A stretch of 64,000 nt of DNA, from NCBI RefSeq assembly GCF_900091515.1, contig NZ_LT607410.1:2852001-2916000 (forward strand). Reading direction: 5' to 3'. The stretch's first letter is position 1; each line of letters opens with the position of its first letter. Origin of the DNA: Micromonospora purpureochromogenes. GTDB lineage: Bacteria; Actinomycetota; Actinomycetes; Mycobacteriales; Micromonosporaceae. The notes under the pieces are model-generated. The model was given only the letters and a program-made list of their open reading frames with translations. It was not told where the DNA came from and searched no databases. Shown here in pieces: positions 51,667-59,771 of this stretch. A program made the position numbers and the translations under genes.

Positions 51667-52908
51667 ATGAGTCGAATGAGATCGGGCGGACGCGGAGGCA
51701 CGATCATGCGCCGTACCCTTTTCGCGTTGGCCGCCGCGATCGTCGCCACCGGCGCGATCGGAACACCGGCAGTGGCCGACGGCAAGCCGGTCACCCCGTC
51801 GGCCCAGCCGGCCGAGGCCGTGCCGGGCGGGTTCTCCACCTGGCGTGAGCTGTTCTCCGTGCAGGAGCGGCTCAACTCGGCCGCCGACGAGATCATGGCC
51901 GCCCGCGGCGACGGCTTCGCCGGCGTGGTCGCCGCGCCGGAAGACCGCAAGCTCACCGTCTACTGGAAGGGGCAGGTGCCCGGATCCGTCCGTGACCTGG
52001 CCAAGCGGCTCGCCGTACCGGTCAGGTTCAAGCCGGCCCGGTTCCACCAGCGCGAGATGGTCGCCGAGGCGCAGCGGCTCGCTGCGGACCCGCGTGCGGT
52101 CTCGGTGTCCGCCAAGGTCGACGGCAGCGGCCTCGCGGTGACCGTCACCGGCAAGGCGCCGGTGGCGGGTAAGCAGGACGTCCTGCGTACCGCGCGGCTG
52201 CCGCTCAGCCTGAGCACCGCATCGCGCCCGACGCTGCTGAATCGCCAGAACGACTTCGCCCCGTACTGGGGTGGTGCGCGGTACTACGCCGGTGGTGGAT
52301 GCAGTACCGGCTTCGGGGTGTACTGGAACGACGCCCGCCAGATCCTCAGCGCCGGGCACTGCGGGTCGAACGGTCAGGTCGCGTACGACGGTGGTGGCCC
52401 CACCAACACCATGGGGCCGATCATCAACGACAACAACCCGCGGGACACCCTGATGATCAGGGTCGCGGCCGCCGGCCGGATCTACACCGGACCGTACAAC
52501 GCTGCCACCAGCATCGGGGTCGGCGGGGCGGCATCGGACTACGTCGGCAACTATGTCTGCACCGGCGGCGCCTCGAGCGGTGAGCACTGCAGCATCCGGG
52601 TCAGCGTCGTCAACCAGTTCATCAACGTCGGCTACGTGATCGGGCCCGTGACGCAGGCCAACCACGTCACCGCCGGGGCCTGCGCCGCCGCCCCGGGCGA
52701 CAGCGGCGGGCCGGTGTACTCGTACCGCTCCGACGGGCGGGTCGACGCTCGCGGCACCATCTCCGCCGGGGTGACCGGCACGGCGGTCTGCCCCGGCGTC
52801 GTCGCCAACGGCTCCAGCAACGTCTGGTACGCCCCGCTGCTGCGGCCGGTGGGTGACGCGCAGATCGGGTCGCTCACCTACCACGGCGCCTCGCTCATCC
52901 AGGGCTGA
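51667..52908 (+). CDS. Secreted chymotrypsin-like serine protease with propeptide
   Basis: A 413-residue pre-pro-protease of the streptogrisin/alpha-lytic kind. The signal peptide ends near residue 37 (IGTPAVA). Residues about 38-185 form a propeptide (ERLNSAADEIMAARGD, KLTVYWKG). The mature domain carries His231 in LSAGHCG, Asp260 in RDTLMIR and Ser346 in APGDSGGPV. Disulfide candidates are Cys212-Cys232 and Cys339 with a later Cys. ATG 51667 follows AGGAGG. It stands alone, with a terminator after it. Confidence 0.93.
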   Translation: MSRMRSGGRGGTIMRRTLFALAAAIVATGAIGTPAVADGKPVTPSAQPAEAVPGGFSTWRELFSVQERLNSAADEIMAARGDGFAGVVAAPEDRKLTVYWKGQVPGSVRDLAKRLAVPVRFKPARFHQREMVAEAQRLAADPRAVSVSAKVDGSGLAVTVTGKAPVAGKQDVLRTARLPLSLSTASRPTLLNRQNDFAPYWGGARYYAGGGCSTGFGVYWNDARQILSAGHCGSNGQVAYDGGGPTNTMGPIINDNNPRDTLMIRVAAAGRIYTGPYNAATSIGVGGAASDYVGNYVCTGGASSGEHCSIRVSVVNQFINVGYVIGPVTQANHVTAGACAAAPGDSGGPVYSYRSDGRVDARGTISAGVTGTAVCPGVVANGSSNVWYAPLLRPVGDAQIGSLTYHGASLIQG

Positions 52909-52963
52909 CGCGTATCCGGCGCCCAGCCGCAACGGGTCGGCGCCAAGCAGTGATCGAAGTACC

Positions 52964-52991
52964 GTGGGCCGGTCCGTACGGGCCGGCCCAC
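52964..52991 (+). terminator. Protease terminator hairpin
   Basis: GTGGGCCGG pairs with CCGGCCCAC around a 10-nt loop, 56 bp after the stop codon. Confidence 0.7.
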
Positions 52992-53130
52992 GCCGCTGAC
53001 GGCCCCGAGCGCACTCCGCCGCTGGGTGTGGCGGAGTCGCCGCCGTCGACCACCACACTCACCTCATCGAACATCCCGTCGGAGGCAGTGGCCGACTCGC
53101 GACGCCCCTGACTCCCATCCAACGAGGGAC

Positions 53131-54495
53131 CTACGCGAGGTGCGACGTCGTGGGATGGTGCACCACCACCAGGGGACGTTTCCCGGCGGCACCTGCCGGG
53201 ATGGTGTCCACGACGGTGACCGACACGGTGGCTGGCCTTGCGCCGGCCGTGGTGAGTTCGGCGCGAACCGCCTCTTCGGTTGCGGTCTGGTTGAAGCCGA
53301 GCCCGGGGGAGGCGACAAGCACGGTGATGTCGCGTTCACCCTGGCGGACCTGCCATCCGGCGGCGTCGATCAAGTCGAGCGCGCGGTGGAACGCGACCGG
53401 GTGGATGCGGATTCCGCCGCCGGCCGCAGCGGGTAGCACGAGGACGTCGTCGGTCCGGCCCTCGATCGAGGCCAGGAGTCGGAACGGCAGCCCGTCCGGG
53501 CAGGGTTCGGTAGCGAGGGTGACCCGGTCAGTCATCTCATAGCGGATAAGCGGAATGGTACGGCTGGACAACACGGTGACGAGCAGCCGGTCACCGGGCT
53601 GTCCTGGCGGTACCGGCCGGTAGGCGTCGTCGACGACCTCCGGGATGACGAGGTCTTCGAACAGGTGCATGCCCCGGTGGTGGTGACATTCGGCCGCGAT
53701 CCCGCCGGTCTCCGTGGCGGCGTAGACGTTGAACGGCGACACGTGCCAGGCATGGGTGGCCATGGCGCGCGCCTCCGCGGTGAGGACCTCCGAGGAAGAG
53801 TTCACCGCACGAGGTGCGATGCGTAGCCGTCCTTGGATCTGCTCGTCGGCCAAGGCGCGGATCATCGACGCGTAGGCGACGAGAACGTCAGGTCGTAGTT
53901 CGTTGAGCTGGGCGACGATGTCGGGTATCCGGGCCGCCGCGTCGAGGCGTTCGCTTCGGATGAACGGGCTGCGGACGGTAGCGGCCACCCGAGATGATTG
54001 GTGCCACGAGGTGGTGGAGCTGACCACAGCCATGCTCATCGGATGCAGCAAGCCGGCTCGGATACCGGCCCACTGGTTGGCCCGGGCATACGACGCGATC
54101 GTCATTGCCCATTCGCGCGCGTCGCTCGGGATGATGCTCCTGCGCCCTGAGCTGCCGGAGGTGGCCGACACCCAGTAACGGCCGGCGAAGCGTTCGTTGC
54201 CATGCAGCCCGTCCAGGTATGCCTGCAGATCGGCCAAGCGAACCACCGGGTCGGTGGAGATCTCGTCGAAATGGTCCATCAGGGTGGCCTTGGTCAGCAC
54301 CGGCAACTCGTCAAGCGGAGCCGCGGCCAGGCCCCGGTGGAACTGGCGGTAGAACGGCGAGCGTTCGGTGGTGAAGATTCGCAACGCCGCGAGTTCTCGC
54401 TGCTGGTGCTCACGGAGCTGCTCAGGAGTCCACCGCTCGCGGTAGCCCAGGGTGCGCCGCAGCCGCAGTATGTTGGCGATCATCCGGACGTCCAC
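53131..54495 (-). CDS. PaaK-like adenylate-forming ligase (phenylacetate-CoA ligase family)
   Basis: A 454-residue ANL-superfamily enzyme that should activate a carboxylic acid with ATP and pass it to CoA or another acceptor. The P-loop-like A3 motif is SATSGSSGRRS; FNVYAATETGGIAAEC is the A5-type segment; PLIRYEMTDRV and IEGRTDDVLVLP are A7/A8. A C-terminal KRP near PAGAAGKRPLVVVHH may supply the catalytic Lys. GTG 54495 is preferred because GAGGAGG lies 6 nt upstream, whereas ATG 54501 touches it. The substrate is unknown and there is no paa cluster nearby. Confidence 0.85.
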   Translation of the reverse strand: MDVRMIANILRLRRTLGYRERWTPEQLREHQQRELAALRIFTTERSPFYRQFHRGLAAAPLDELPVLTKATLMDHFDEISTDPVVRLADLQAYLDGLHGNERFAGRYWVSATSGSSGRRSIIPSDAREWAMTIASYARANQWAGIRAGLLHPMSMAVVSSTTSWHQSSRVAATVRSPFIRSERLDAAARIPDIVAQLNELRPDVLVAYASMIRALADEQIQGRLRIAPRAVNSSSEVLTAEARAMATHAWHVSPFNVYAATETGGIAAECHHHRGMHLFEDLVIPEVVDDAYRPVPPGQPGDRLLVTVLSSRTIPLIRYEMTDRVTLATEPCPDGLPFRLLASIEGRTDDVLVLPAAAGGGIRIHPVAFHRALDLIDAAGWQVRQGERDITVLVASPGLGFNQTATEEAVRAELTTAGARPATVSVTVVDTIPAGAAGKRPLVVVHHPTTSHLA

Positions 54496-54554
54496 CCTCA
54501 TCCTCCTCGCCGCAGCTGAACGAGGACCGTCCCAAGTGGACGGCCCCGCCGTGG

Positions 54555-54776
54555 TCAGCGCAACGTGTCCAGGCGCCGGTGATACTCCCCGGTGTCCAGT
54601 TCGCCGCGTGCATAGCGTTCGGCCAGGATGCGGCGCGCGGAGTCATGCACGTCCGGTGCCGGTCGGCGCCCATAGCTGGTGGCGAGCAACACCGCCCCGA
54701 TCACAAGCAGAGCCAGGAAGAGCCAGCCGATCATCATCATCCCGCCCATGGGCCAGACCCAGCCGTTGCCGTGCAT
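54555..54776 (-). CDS. Small SHOCT-domain membrane protein
   Basis: 73 residues from ATG 54776, which follows GGGAAGGGGA at 7 nt. One membrane helix (MMMIGWLFLALLVIGAVLLA) precedes the SHOCT motif ARRILAERYARGELDTGEYH. SHOCT domains are short C-terminal helices found on membrane and stress proteins. It follows the DUF2933 gene closely, so it belongs to the copper-related block. Confidence 0.85.
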   Translation of the reverse strand: MHGNGWVWPMGGMMMIGWLFLALLVIGAVLLATSYGRRPAPDVHDSARRILAERYARGELDTGEYHRRLDTLR

Positions 54777-55111
54777 GACAGTTCCCCTTCCCGACATGGG
54801 ACCCTCGGCGCCCCTTCCGCGATCTGGGTAAACGAATCGGATACCCGGCGCGGGCCGGACCTCACCTCAGACCTGAGCCGTCCAGGGGAGGACGGCCGAC
54901 CCTTGTCGCCCGGGTCGTGACCCTGGTGGTGGTGGTGACCCTCGTGACCCCCGTGACCGCCGTGACCGCCGTGCATGAACAGCATCATCAGCGGGCACGC
55001 GAGCGCCAGTAGGCCGAAGGCCAGCGACTTGGCCGGTACACCGACCGCCAGTGCCCCGACGACCACGATCGCCAGGGCGATGGCGTATAGCGGCAGACGT
55101 TGACGTCTCAT
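54737..55111 (-). CDS. DUF2933 membrane protein with His-rich tail
   Basis: About 124 residues from ATG 55111, 7 nt after GAGGAG. Two helices (LYAIALAIVVVGALAVGVPA; FGLLALACPLMMLFM) are typical of DUF2933. A metal-binding-type tail follows, HGGHGGHGGHEGHHHHQGHD. The remaining 55 residues do not fit the family, overlap the SHOCT gene by 40 bp, and cross a hairpin (GCCGTCC/GGACGGC, 54877-54896) that looks like the original terminator. The natural stop may therefore have been lost. DUF2933 genes are commonly found beside copper ATPases, as here. Confidence 0.7.
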   Translation of the reverse strand: MRRQRLPLYAIALAIVVVGALAVGVPAKSLAFGLLALACPLMMLFMHGGHGGHGGHEGHHHHQGHDPGDKGRPSSPGRLRSEVRSGPRRVSDSFTQIAEGAPRVPCREGELSCTATAGSGPWAG

Positions 55112-55263
55112 CACCGTCTCCTCTCGATTGCTTCCACCTTGACGATGCTGCCCCGACCGGCTCGGAGGACACGGGCCCAGGACCCCCGGCCCCGGGCCGA
55201 AAGTCCCTACCCCCTCCCGGTACCCGTATCGAAGCCTTGGGACGTGATCCCAGGAGGACTGTC

Positions 55264-55389
55264 ATGAACGGTGTAGAAGCGGTGGTTCTCGTCGTCGCGG
55301 CGGCGGCCATCGCCGGGTGCACTCTTATCAGCTCAGTTGCCATATACCCCCCGGGGGCATATGGTGCCGGGTGGAGGTGGACGGCATGA
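55264..55389 (+). CDS. 41-residue small membrane or lipoprotein-like ORF coupled to copB
   Basis: ATG 55264 follows a strong AGGAGG. The product has a hydrophobic core (VVLVVAAAAIAGCTLISSVA) with a possible lipobox AIAGC, and ends GAGWRWTA. Its TGA overlaps the ATG of the ATPase (ATGA), which implies translational coupling. Residues about 26-34 (IYPPGAYG) are encoded by the CsoR-like palindrome. It may be a real small protein, or a leader frame set by the operator. Confidence 0.5.
   Translation: MNGVEAVVLVVAAAAIAGCTLISSVAIYPPGAYGAGWRWTA
55340..55364. promoter_or_regulatory. CsoR-like copper operator
   Basis: CCATATACCCCCCGGGGGCA followed by TATGG forms a palindrome with a poly-C/poly-G centre and ATAC/ATAT flanks. 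This is the pattern of actinobacterial CsoR sites (TACCC-N-GGGTA type). It lies 22 bp before the CopB-type ATPase start. CsoR leaves the DNA when it binds Cu(I), which would induce the ATPase. No csoR gene is in the window. Confidence 0.65.
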
Positions 55390-57491
55390 GACAGGAACAC
55401 GCAACCGACGCCGATGGCATGGCCCTGGCCGGTGAGACGCAGCAGCACGGCCATCAGGTACAGGTGGGTGAGCACCCCGGCGGTGGCCCGCATGACGGGC
55501 ATCGAGGCGCTGCCGGGCCGGCGGGTGGCCACAACGGCGACCACCACCACGCGGGGCATGGATCCGCTGGCGGGCACGGGGCTCATGACAAGCACGCGGG
55601 GCACGACCCGGAGCAGTTCCGGCGCAAGTTCTGGCTGAGTCTGGCGCTGACGATTCCGATCGTGGTGACCAGCCACATGGTGATGGACTGGCTCGGCTAC
55701 ACCCTCGACTTTCCGGGCATGAGCTGGGTTGGCCCGGTTCTCGGCTCGGTGGTCTTCTTCTACGGAGGCTGGCCGTTCCTGGTCGGCGGTGCCAGCGAGG
55801 TCCGCGACCGGACTCCCGGGATGATGCTGCTGATCTCGATGGCGATCACGGTGGCCTACGTCGCCTCGATGGCCACCAGCCTCGGCGCGTTCGACCTGGA
55901 CTTCTGGTGGGAGCTGGCCGCCCTCGTCACGATCATGCTGCTGGGTCACTGGCAGGAGATGAAGGCCATCGGCCAGGCGCAGGGCGCCCTCGCCGCACTG
56001 GCGGCGCTCCTGCCGGACGACGCCGAACGGGTCGACGCCGACGGCACGGTGCACCGGGTGCCGGTGGCCGAGCTGCTGTTCGGCGACGTGGTCCTGGTCC
56101 GCTCCGGTGGCCGGGTACCGGCCGACGGCCGAATCATCGACGGGGCCGCCGAACTGGACGAGTCCATGATCACGGGGGAGTCCCGCCCGGTGCCTCGCAG
56201 CGTCGGGGATCGGGTCGTGGCCGGCACGGTGGCGACCGACTCCGCGCTGCGGGTCCGGGTCGACGCGGTCGGGGAGGACACCGCGCTCGCCGGCATCGGC
56301 CGGCTCGTGGCGCAGGCGCAGGCCTCCAGCGGCCGGGCGCAGGTCCTGGCTGACCGGTTCGCGGCAATGCTGTTCTACGTCGCCACCGCCGCCGCGCTGG
56401 TCACCTTTGCAGCCTGGTGGGCGCTGGGTGACCTGGACCAGTCCGTGGTCCGGACGGTGACGGTCCTGGTCATCGCCTGCCCCCATGCCCTCGGGTTGGC
56501 CATCCCGCTGGTGATCGCGCTGTCCACCGCGGTGTCGGCGAAGGCCGGCATCCTGGTCAGGGACCGCCTCGCCTTGGAGCGGATGCGCACCGTCGATGCG
56601 GTGCTGTTCGACAAGACCGGCACCTTGACCAAGGGTGCGCACACCGTTACCGCCACGGTCGCCGCCAGCGGCACCAGCGAGGACGAGGTGCTGCGCATCG
56701 CCGGCGCGGTCGAGGCCGACAGCGAGCACCCACTCGCCAAGGCTCTGGTCAGGGTCGCGCAGGACCGGGGGCTGCGGGCGGTCGCCGGGAACTTCCGATC
56801 CCTGACCGGTCGAGGGGTCCAGGCGGTCGTCGACGGCACCACCTGGGCCGTGGGCGGCCCCGCCCTGCTGCGGGAACTCGGCGCGCACGTTCCCGAGGAG
56901 CTGGCCACCACCGCGCGAGAATGGTCGGGCCGCGGCGCGGCGGTGCTGCACCTGATCCGCCTGCCCCAGTCCGGCCAACCGGCCGCGGTCGGCGCGTTCG
57001 CGTTGGAGGACGAGGTCCGTCCGGAGGCCCGCGAAGCAATCTCCAGCCTGCGCGAGCAGGGCGTGAAGAAGATCGTGATGATCACCGGGGATGCCCGCCC
57101 GGTCGCCGAGGCGGTCGCCGCGGACCTGGGGTTCCGGCCTGGGGTCGACGAGGTCTTCGCCGAGGTGCTGCCCGCGGACAAGGACAGGGCGGTCGCCGAC
57201 CTGCAGGCCCGGGGGCTGATCGTGGCGATGGTCGGCGACGGCGTCAACGACGCACCCGCCCTGGCCCGCGCCGACGTCGGCCTGGCCATCGGCGCTGGCA
57301 CCGACGTCGCGATCGAGTCCGCCGGGGTCATCCTGGCCTCGTCAGACCCGCGCGGCGTCATCGGCGTCATCCGGTTGTCCCGGGCGCCGTACCGGAAGAT
57401 GATCCAGAATCTGGCCTGGGCCGCCGGATACAACGTGGTGGCGATCCCACTCGCCGCCGGCGCGCTGTTCCGATGGGCCCTGTCCACCTGA
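55386..57491 (+). CDS. CopB-type P1B ATPase with missing C-terminal helix
   Basis: A 701-residue copper-exporting ATPase from ATG 55386 (GGAGGTGG upstream). The N-terminus is His/Gly-rich (HHHAGHGSAGGHGAH). Helix 6 carries CPH (Cys365-His367), the CopB/P1B-3 signature as opposed to CPC. The phosphorylation site is DKTGTLT with Asp409; TGES and GDGVNDAP are intact. The family normally ends with a further ~35 residues (LSPAVGAVLMSxSTxxVAxNA), but here the frame turns into FRWALST and stops. The last helix, which carries a Met/Ser metal-site motif, is therefore lost, and activity is doubtful. Confidence 0.9.
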   Translation: MRQEHATDADGMALAGETQQHGHQVQVGEHPGGGPHDGHRGAAGPAGGHNGDHHHAGHGSAGGHGAHDKHAGHDPEQFRRKFWLSLALTIPIVVTSHMVMDWLGYTLDFPGMSWVGPVLGSVVFFYGGWPFLVGGASEVRDRTPGMMLLISMAITVAYVASMATSLGAFDLDFWWELAALVTIMLLGHWQEMKAIGQAQGALAALAALLPDDAERVDADGTVHRVPVAELLFGDVVLVRSGGRVPADGRIIDGAAELDESMITGESRPVPRSVGDRVVAGTVATDSALRVRVDAVGEDTALAGIGRLVAQAQASSGRAQVLADRFAAMLFYVATAAALVTFAAWWALGDLDQSVVRTVTVLVIACPHALGLAIPLVIALSTAVSAKAGILVRDRLALERMRTVDAVLFDKTGTLTKGAHTVTATVAASGTSEDEVLRIAGAVEADSEHPLAKALVRVAQDRGLRAVAGNFRSLTGRGVQAVVDGTTWAVGGPALLRELGAHVPEELATTAREWSGRGAAVLHLIRLPQSGQPAAVGAFALEDEVRPEAREAISSLREQGVKKIVMITGDARPVAEAVAADLGFRPGVDEVFAEVLPADKDRAVADLQARGLIVAMVGDGVNDAPALARADVGLAIGAGTDVAIESAGVILASSDPRGVIGVIRLSRAPYRKMIQNLAWAAGYNVVAIPLAAGALFRWALST

Positions 57492-58000
57492 GGGTTCGGG
57501 CGGGAGTCGGCCTGGCTTCGCAGGATGGTTCGGGTGAGGTCGGGATGGGACGAGTCGATGACCAGGGCATCCCAGTCCTGTCCGATCAGCACGATCCGGC
57601 CATCCGGGCTCAGCACACGCTGCGCCTCCGCCAGTGCGGGCGCGGGGTCCGCCACCTCGTGCAGCACCTTGTCCGCCCGGTAGCCCGACACCGCATGGTC
57701 GGAGAGCGGGAGAGACTGGGCGGTGCCCATCCGGAACTCGGCTCCCTGCCAGCGGCGGCGTGCCGTGGCGATCATCAGCTCATCCGGGTCGACGCCGATC
57801 GCGGCGACGCCGCGCTGGTTGAGTTCGGCCACGGCGCGTCCCGTGCCACAGCCCACGTCGACGACCGAGGCACCGGGGGAGAGGTCCAGCAGGTCATAGC
57901 TGCGGTGCCGCAGACGCACCGCGCCCGGCTCGGTCTCCGCGGCGTCGAGTCGGGCGATCAGCCCGGCAGTGGCATCCATGATGGTCGTGTCTTCGGTCAT
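57492..58000 (-). CDS. SAM-dependent methyltransferase, C-terminus lost
   Basis: From ATG 58000 (GGAGG at 8 nt) about 160 residues of a class I methyltransferase are readable: the SAM loop VVDVGCGTGRAVAEL, the acidic VDPDELMIATARR, and VLSPDGRIVLIGQDWDALVI. Near TRTILRSQADSRP the homology ends at the junction with the ATPase gene. The open frame continues to 56375, but only as antisense of the ATPase. A substrate-binding half is absent, so it is probably inactive. The natural 5' region with its palindrome is intact. Confidence 0.75.
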
Positions 58001-58015
58001 GGACGCCACCCTCCG

Positions 58016-58037
58016 ACTTCAGGTCGACCTGAAGTCA
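58016..58037. promoter_or_regulatory. Perfect 22-bp palindrome before the methyltransferase
   Basis: GACTTCAGGTC is followed by its exact reverse complement GACCTGAAGTC. On the minus strand it is preceded by TT, giving a -35-like TTGACT overlapped by the palindrome, as in MerR-family promoters where the operator fills the spacer. It lies 16 bp before the start codon. No -10 is obvious. Confidence 0.65.
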
Positions 58038-58105
58038 AGAGGCCGTCCCACCAGCGGATGACGTCTCGTCGGTGAGTGCGCATGGGGTGAGGGTGGGGCC
58101 GTAGC

Positions 58106-59287
58106 GTGCCGGGGGTGGACAGCGTGCACCTGCCCCGCCGGCTGCTGCTCGCCGGAATAGGCTCAGCTGCGGTGGCAACCGTGACCGGCTGCGAGTCGCA
58201 CCGCGCCACGTCCTCGACCCCACGGCCAACGAGCAGCCCGGGGCCGTCCGGCACATCGGGCGGGGGTGAGGCCGCGTTGCGGCGAAAGATCGCCAGCCTG
58301 CTCGTGGTCGGCTTTCGCGGCACCCAAGCCCCGAACTGGATCATCAAGGCGGTGCGGGACGGTCTCGGCGGCGTCATCCTTTTCGACGAGGACCTCGAGA
58401 CCAGGTCGGTGCGTAACATCCGCTCGCCCGAGCAGGTAACGCGACTGGTGAAGAGTTTGAAGGATGCCTCACCGGGCCCGCTCATCGTCTCCATCGATCA
58501 GGAAGGCGGCCGTACCTCCCGCCTCAAGCCGAGCAACGGCTTCCCGACCACGAAGTCGGAGGCCGAGATCGGCGCGGAGAACTCGCCGTCGGCGACCCGC
58601 GACTGGGCGCGAGGACTGGTGGCGAGTCTGACGCGGATCGGGGTCAACCTGAACTACGCCCCGGTCGTCGACCTGAACATCAACCCCGACAGCAGAGCGA
58701 TCGGCAAGCTCGGCCGCAGCTTCTCCGCCGATCCGGACGTGGTGGTCAACAATGCCACGGAGGAGATCCAGGCGCACCGGGCGGCTGGTGTGAAAACCAG
58801 CCTGAAGCACTTTCCCGGATCAGGTAGCGCCGCCGGAAACACCGATTTCGAGGTCGTCGACGTCAGTGACACCTGGCGGGAGGTCGAACTGGAGCCGTTC
58901 CAGCGGCTGATCCAGGCCGGCCTCGCCGACTCGGTCATGGCCGCCCATGTGCTCAACAAGCAGCTTGACCCGGCGTATCCGGCTTCGCTGTCGACCGCGA
59001 CCGTGACCGACCTGCTGCGCGGCCGGCTCGGCTGGCGTGGGCCGGTGGTCAGCGACGACATGCAGGCGGTCGCGATCACCGAACGGTACGGCGCCGCCGA
59101 GGCGGTCGCCCTGGCGTCGCGGGCCGGCCTCGACCTGCTCGTCTTCGCCAACCAGCAGGTGTACAACGCGCGAGTGGTCGAGGAGACAGTCGACGCGATC
59201 ATCGATCTCGTCCGGACCGGGCGCCTCACCGAGGACCGCATCGACCAGTCCGTCGCGCGAGTGAATTCCCTCCGCCCGAAACGCTGA
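58106..59287 (+). CDS. NagZ-like glycoside hydrolase family 3 lipoprotein
   Basis: A 393-residue exported beta-N-acetylhexosaminidase-like enzyme. The N-terminus has RR (LPRRLLLAG) and a lipobox VTGC at about residue 28, then a Thr/Pro/Ser linker. The catalytic barrel shows GGVILFDEDL, SIDQEGGRTSRL, the NagZ loop KTSLKHFPGSGSAAGNTDFE with its acid/base His region, and the nucleophile in VVSDDMQAVAI. It probably trims GlcNAc from peptidoglycan fragments at the cell surface. GTG 58106 is the listed start; GTG 58115 is possible. Confidence 0.88.
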   Translation: MPGVDSVHLPRRLLLAGIGSAAVATVTGCESHRATSSTPRPTSSPGPSGTSGGGEAALRRKIASLLVVGFRGTQAPNWIIKAVRDGLGGVILFDEDLETRSVRNIRSPEQVTRLVKSLKDASPGPLIVSIDQEGGRTSRLKPSNGFPTTKSEAEIGAENSPSATRDWARGLVASLTRIGVNLNYAPVVDLNINPDSRAIGKLGRSFSADPDVVVNNATEEIQAHRAAGVKTSLKHFPGSGSAAGNTDFEVVDVSDTWREVELEPFQRLIQAGLADSVMAAHVLNKQLDPAYPASLSTATVTDLLRGRLGWRGPVVSDDMQAVAITERYGAAEAVALASRAGLDLLVFANQQVYNARVVEETVDAIIDLVRTGRLTEDRIDQSVARVNSLRPKR

Positions 59288-59426
59288 CCCGACATGCTCG
59301 GGAGGGCTCCAACCCTGTGGACGCGTTCGCCGCACGACAGGCGTCCGCTACTACCTCGTGGGCGCGGGCCCGGGCGGCCGAGCGCTCGGCCGGCAGCTCG
59401 GAATCGGCACCGCGGATAGGAGCGGA

Positions 59427-59771
59427 ATGTACGCAGGGGCAGCGAGCATGGCGTTGGTGGCCGCGCTCATCGTCGCCGGCCTGTACCTGGCCCACCGGGC
59501 CCTGGCGATCGCTTCCTCGCCGCTGGGGAGCCTGCCCTTCCAGTCCGGGTGGCAGCCCGAGGAGCACGCACTGTCGCGCTACCACGTCCGGTGGTACCTC
59601 GCCACGCTGCTCTTTCTCGCCTTCGACGTGGAAATGCTGTTCATGTACCCGTGGTCGGTGGTCGTCACCCGACTCGGGGCCACCGCGATCGTCGAGATGT
59701 TCGTCTTCCTCGGCGGGGTCTTCGTGGCCGTGCTCTGGGCCTGGCGGGAAGGCGCACTGCGGTGGGTCTGA
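59427..59771 (+). CDS. nuoA: NADH-quinone oxidoreductase subunit A
   Basis: A 114-residue, three-helix membrane subunit of complex I. The conserved loop PFQSGWQPEEHALSRYHVRW and the acidic helix TLLFLAFDVEMLFMYPWSVV are present. ATG 59427 follows GGAGCGG. It starts an operon whose following genes overlap or nearly touch. In the usual bacterial nuo operon nuoB comes next; here a different gene follows. Confidence 0.93.
   Translation: MYAGAASMALVAALIVAGLYLAHRALAIASSPLGSLPFQSGWQPEEHALSRYHVRWYLATLLFLAFDVEMLFMYPWSVVVTRLGATAIVEMFVFLGGVFVAVLWAWREGALRWV

Noticed and set aside
53131..54495. Biosynthetic gene cluster around the PaaK-like ligase
   Set aside because: No carrier protein, thioesterase, tailoring enzyme or transporter gene is adjacent, so the ligase alone does not support a cluster.
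56375..57491. Open frame extending the methyltransferase to 544 residues
   Set aside because: From about 57490 leftward it is exactly antisense to the CopB ATPase, whose motifs are complete; the amino-acid sequence there has no family resemblance.
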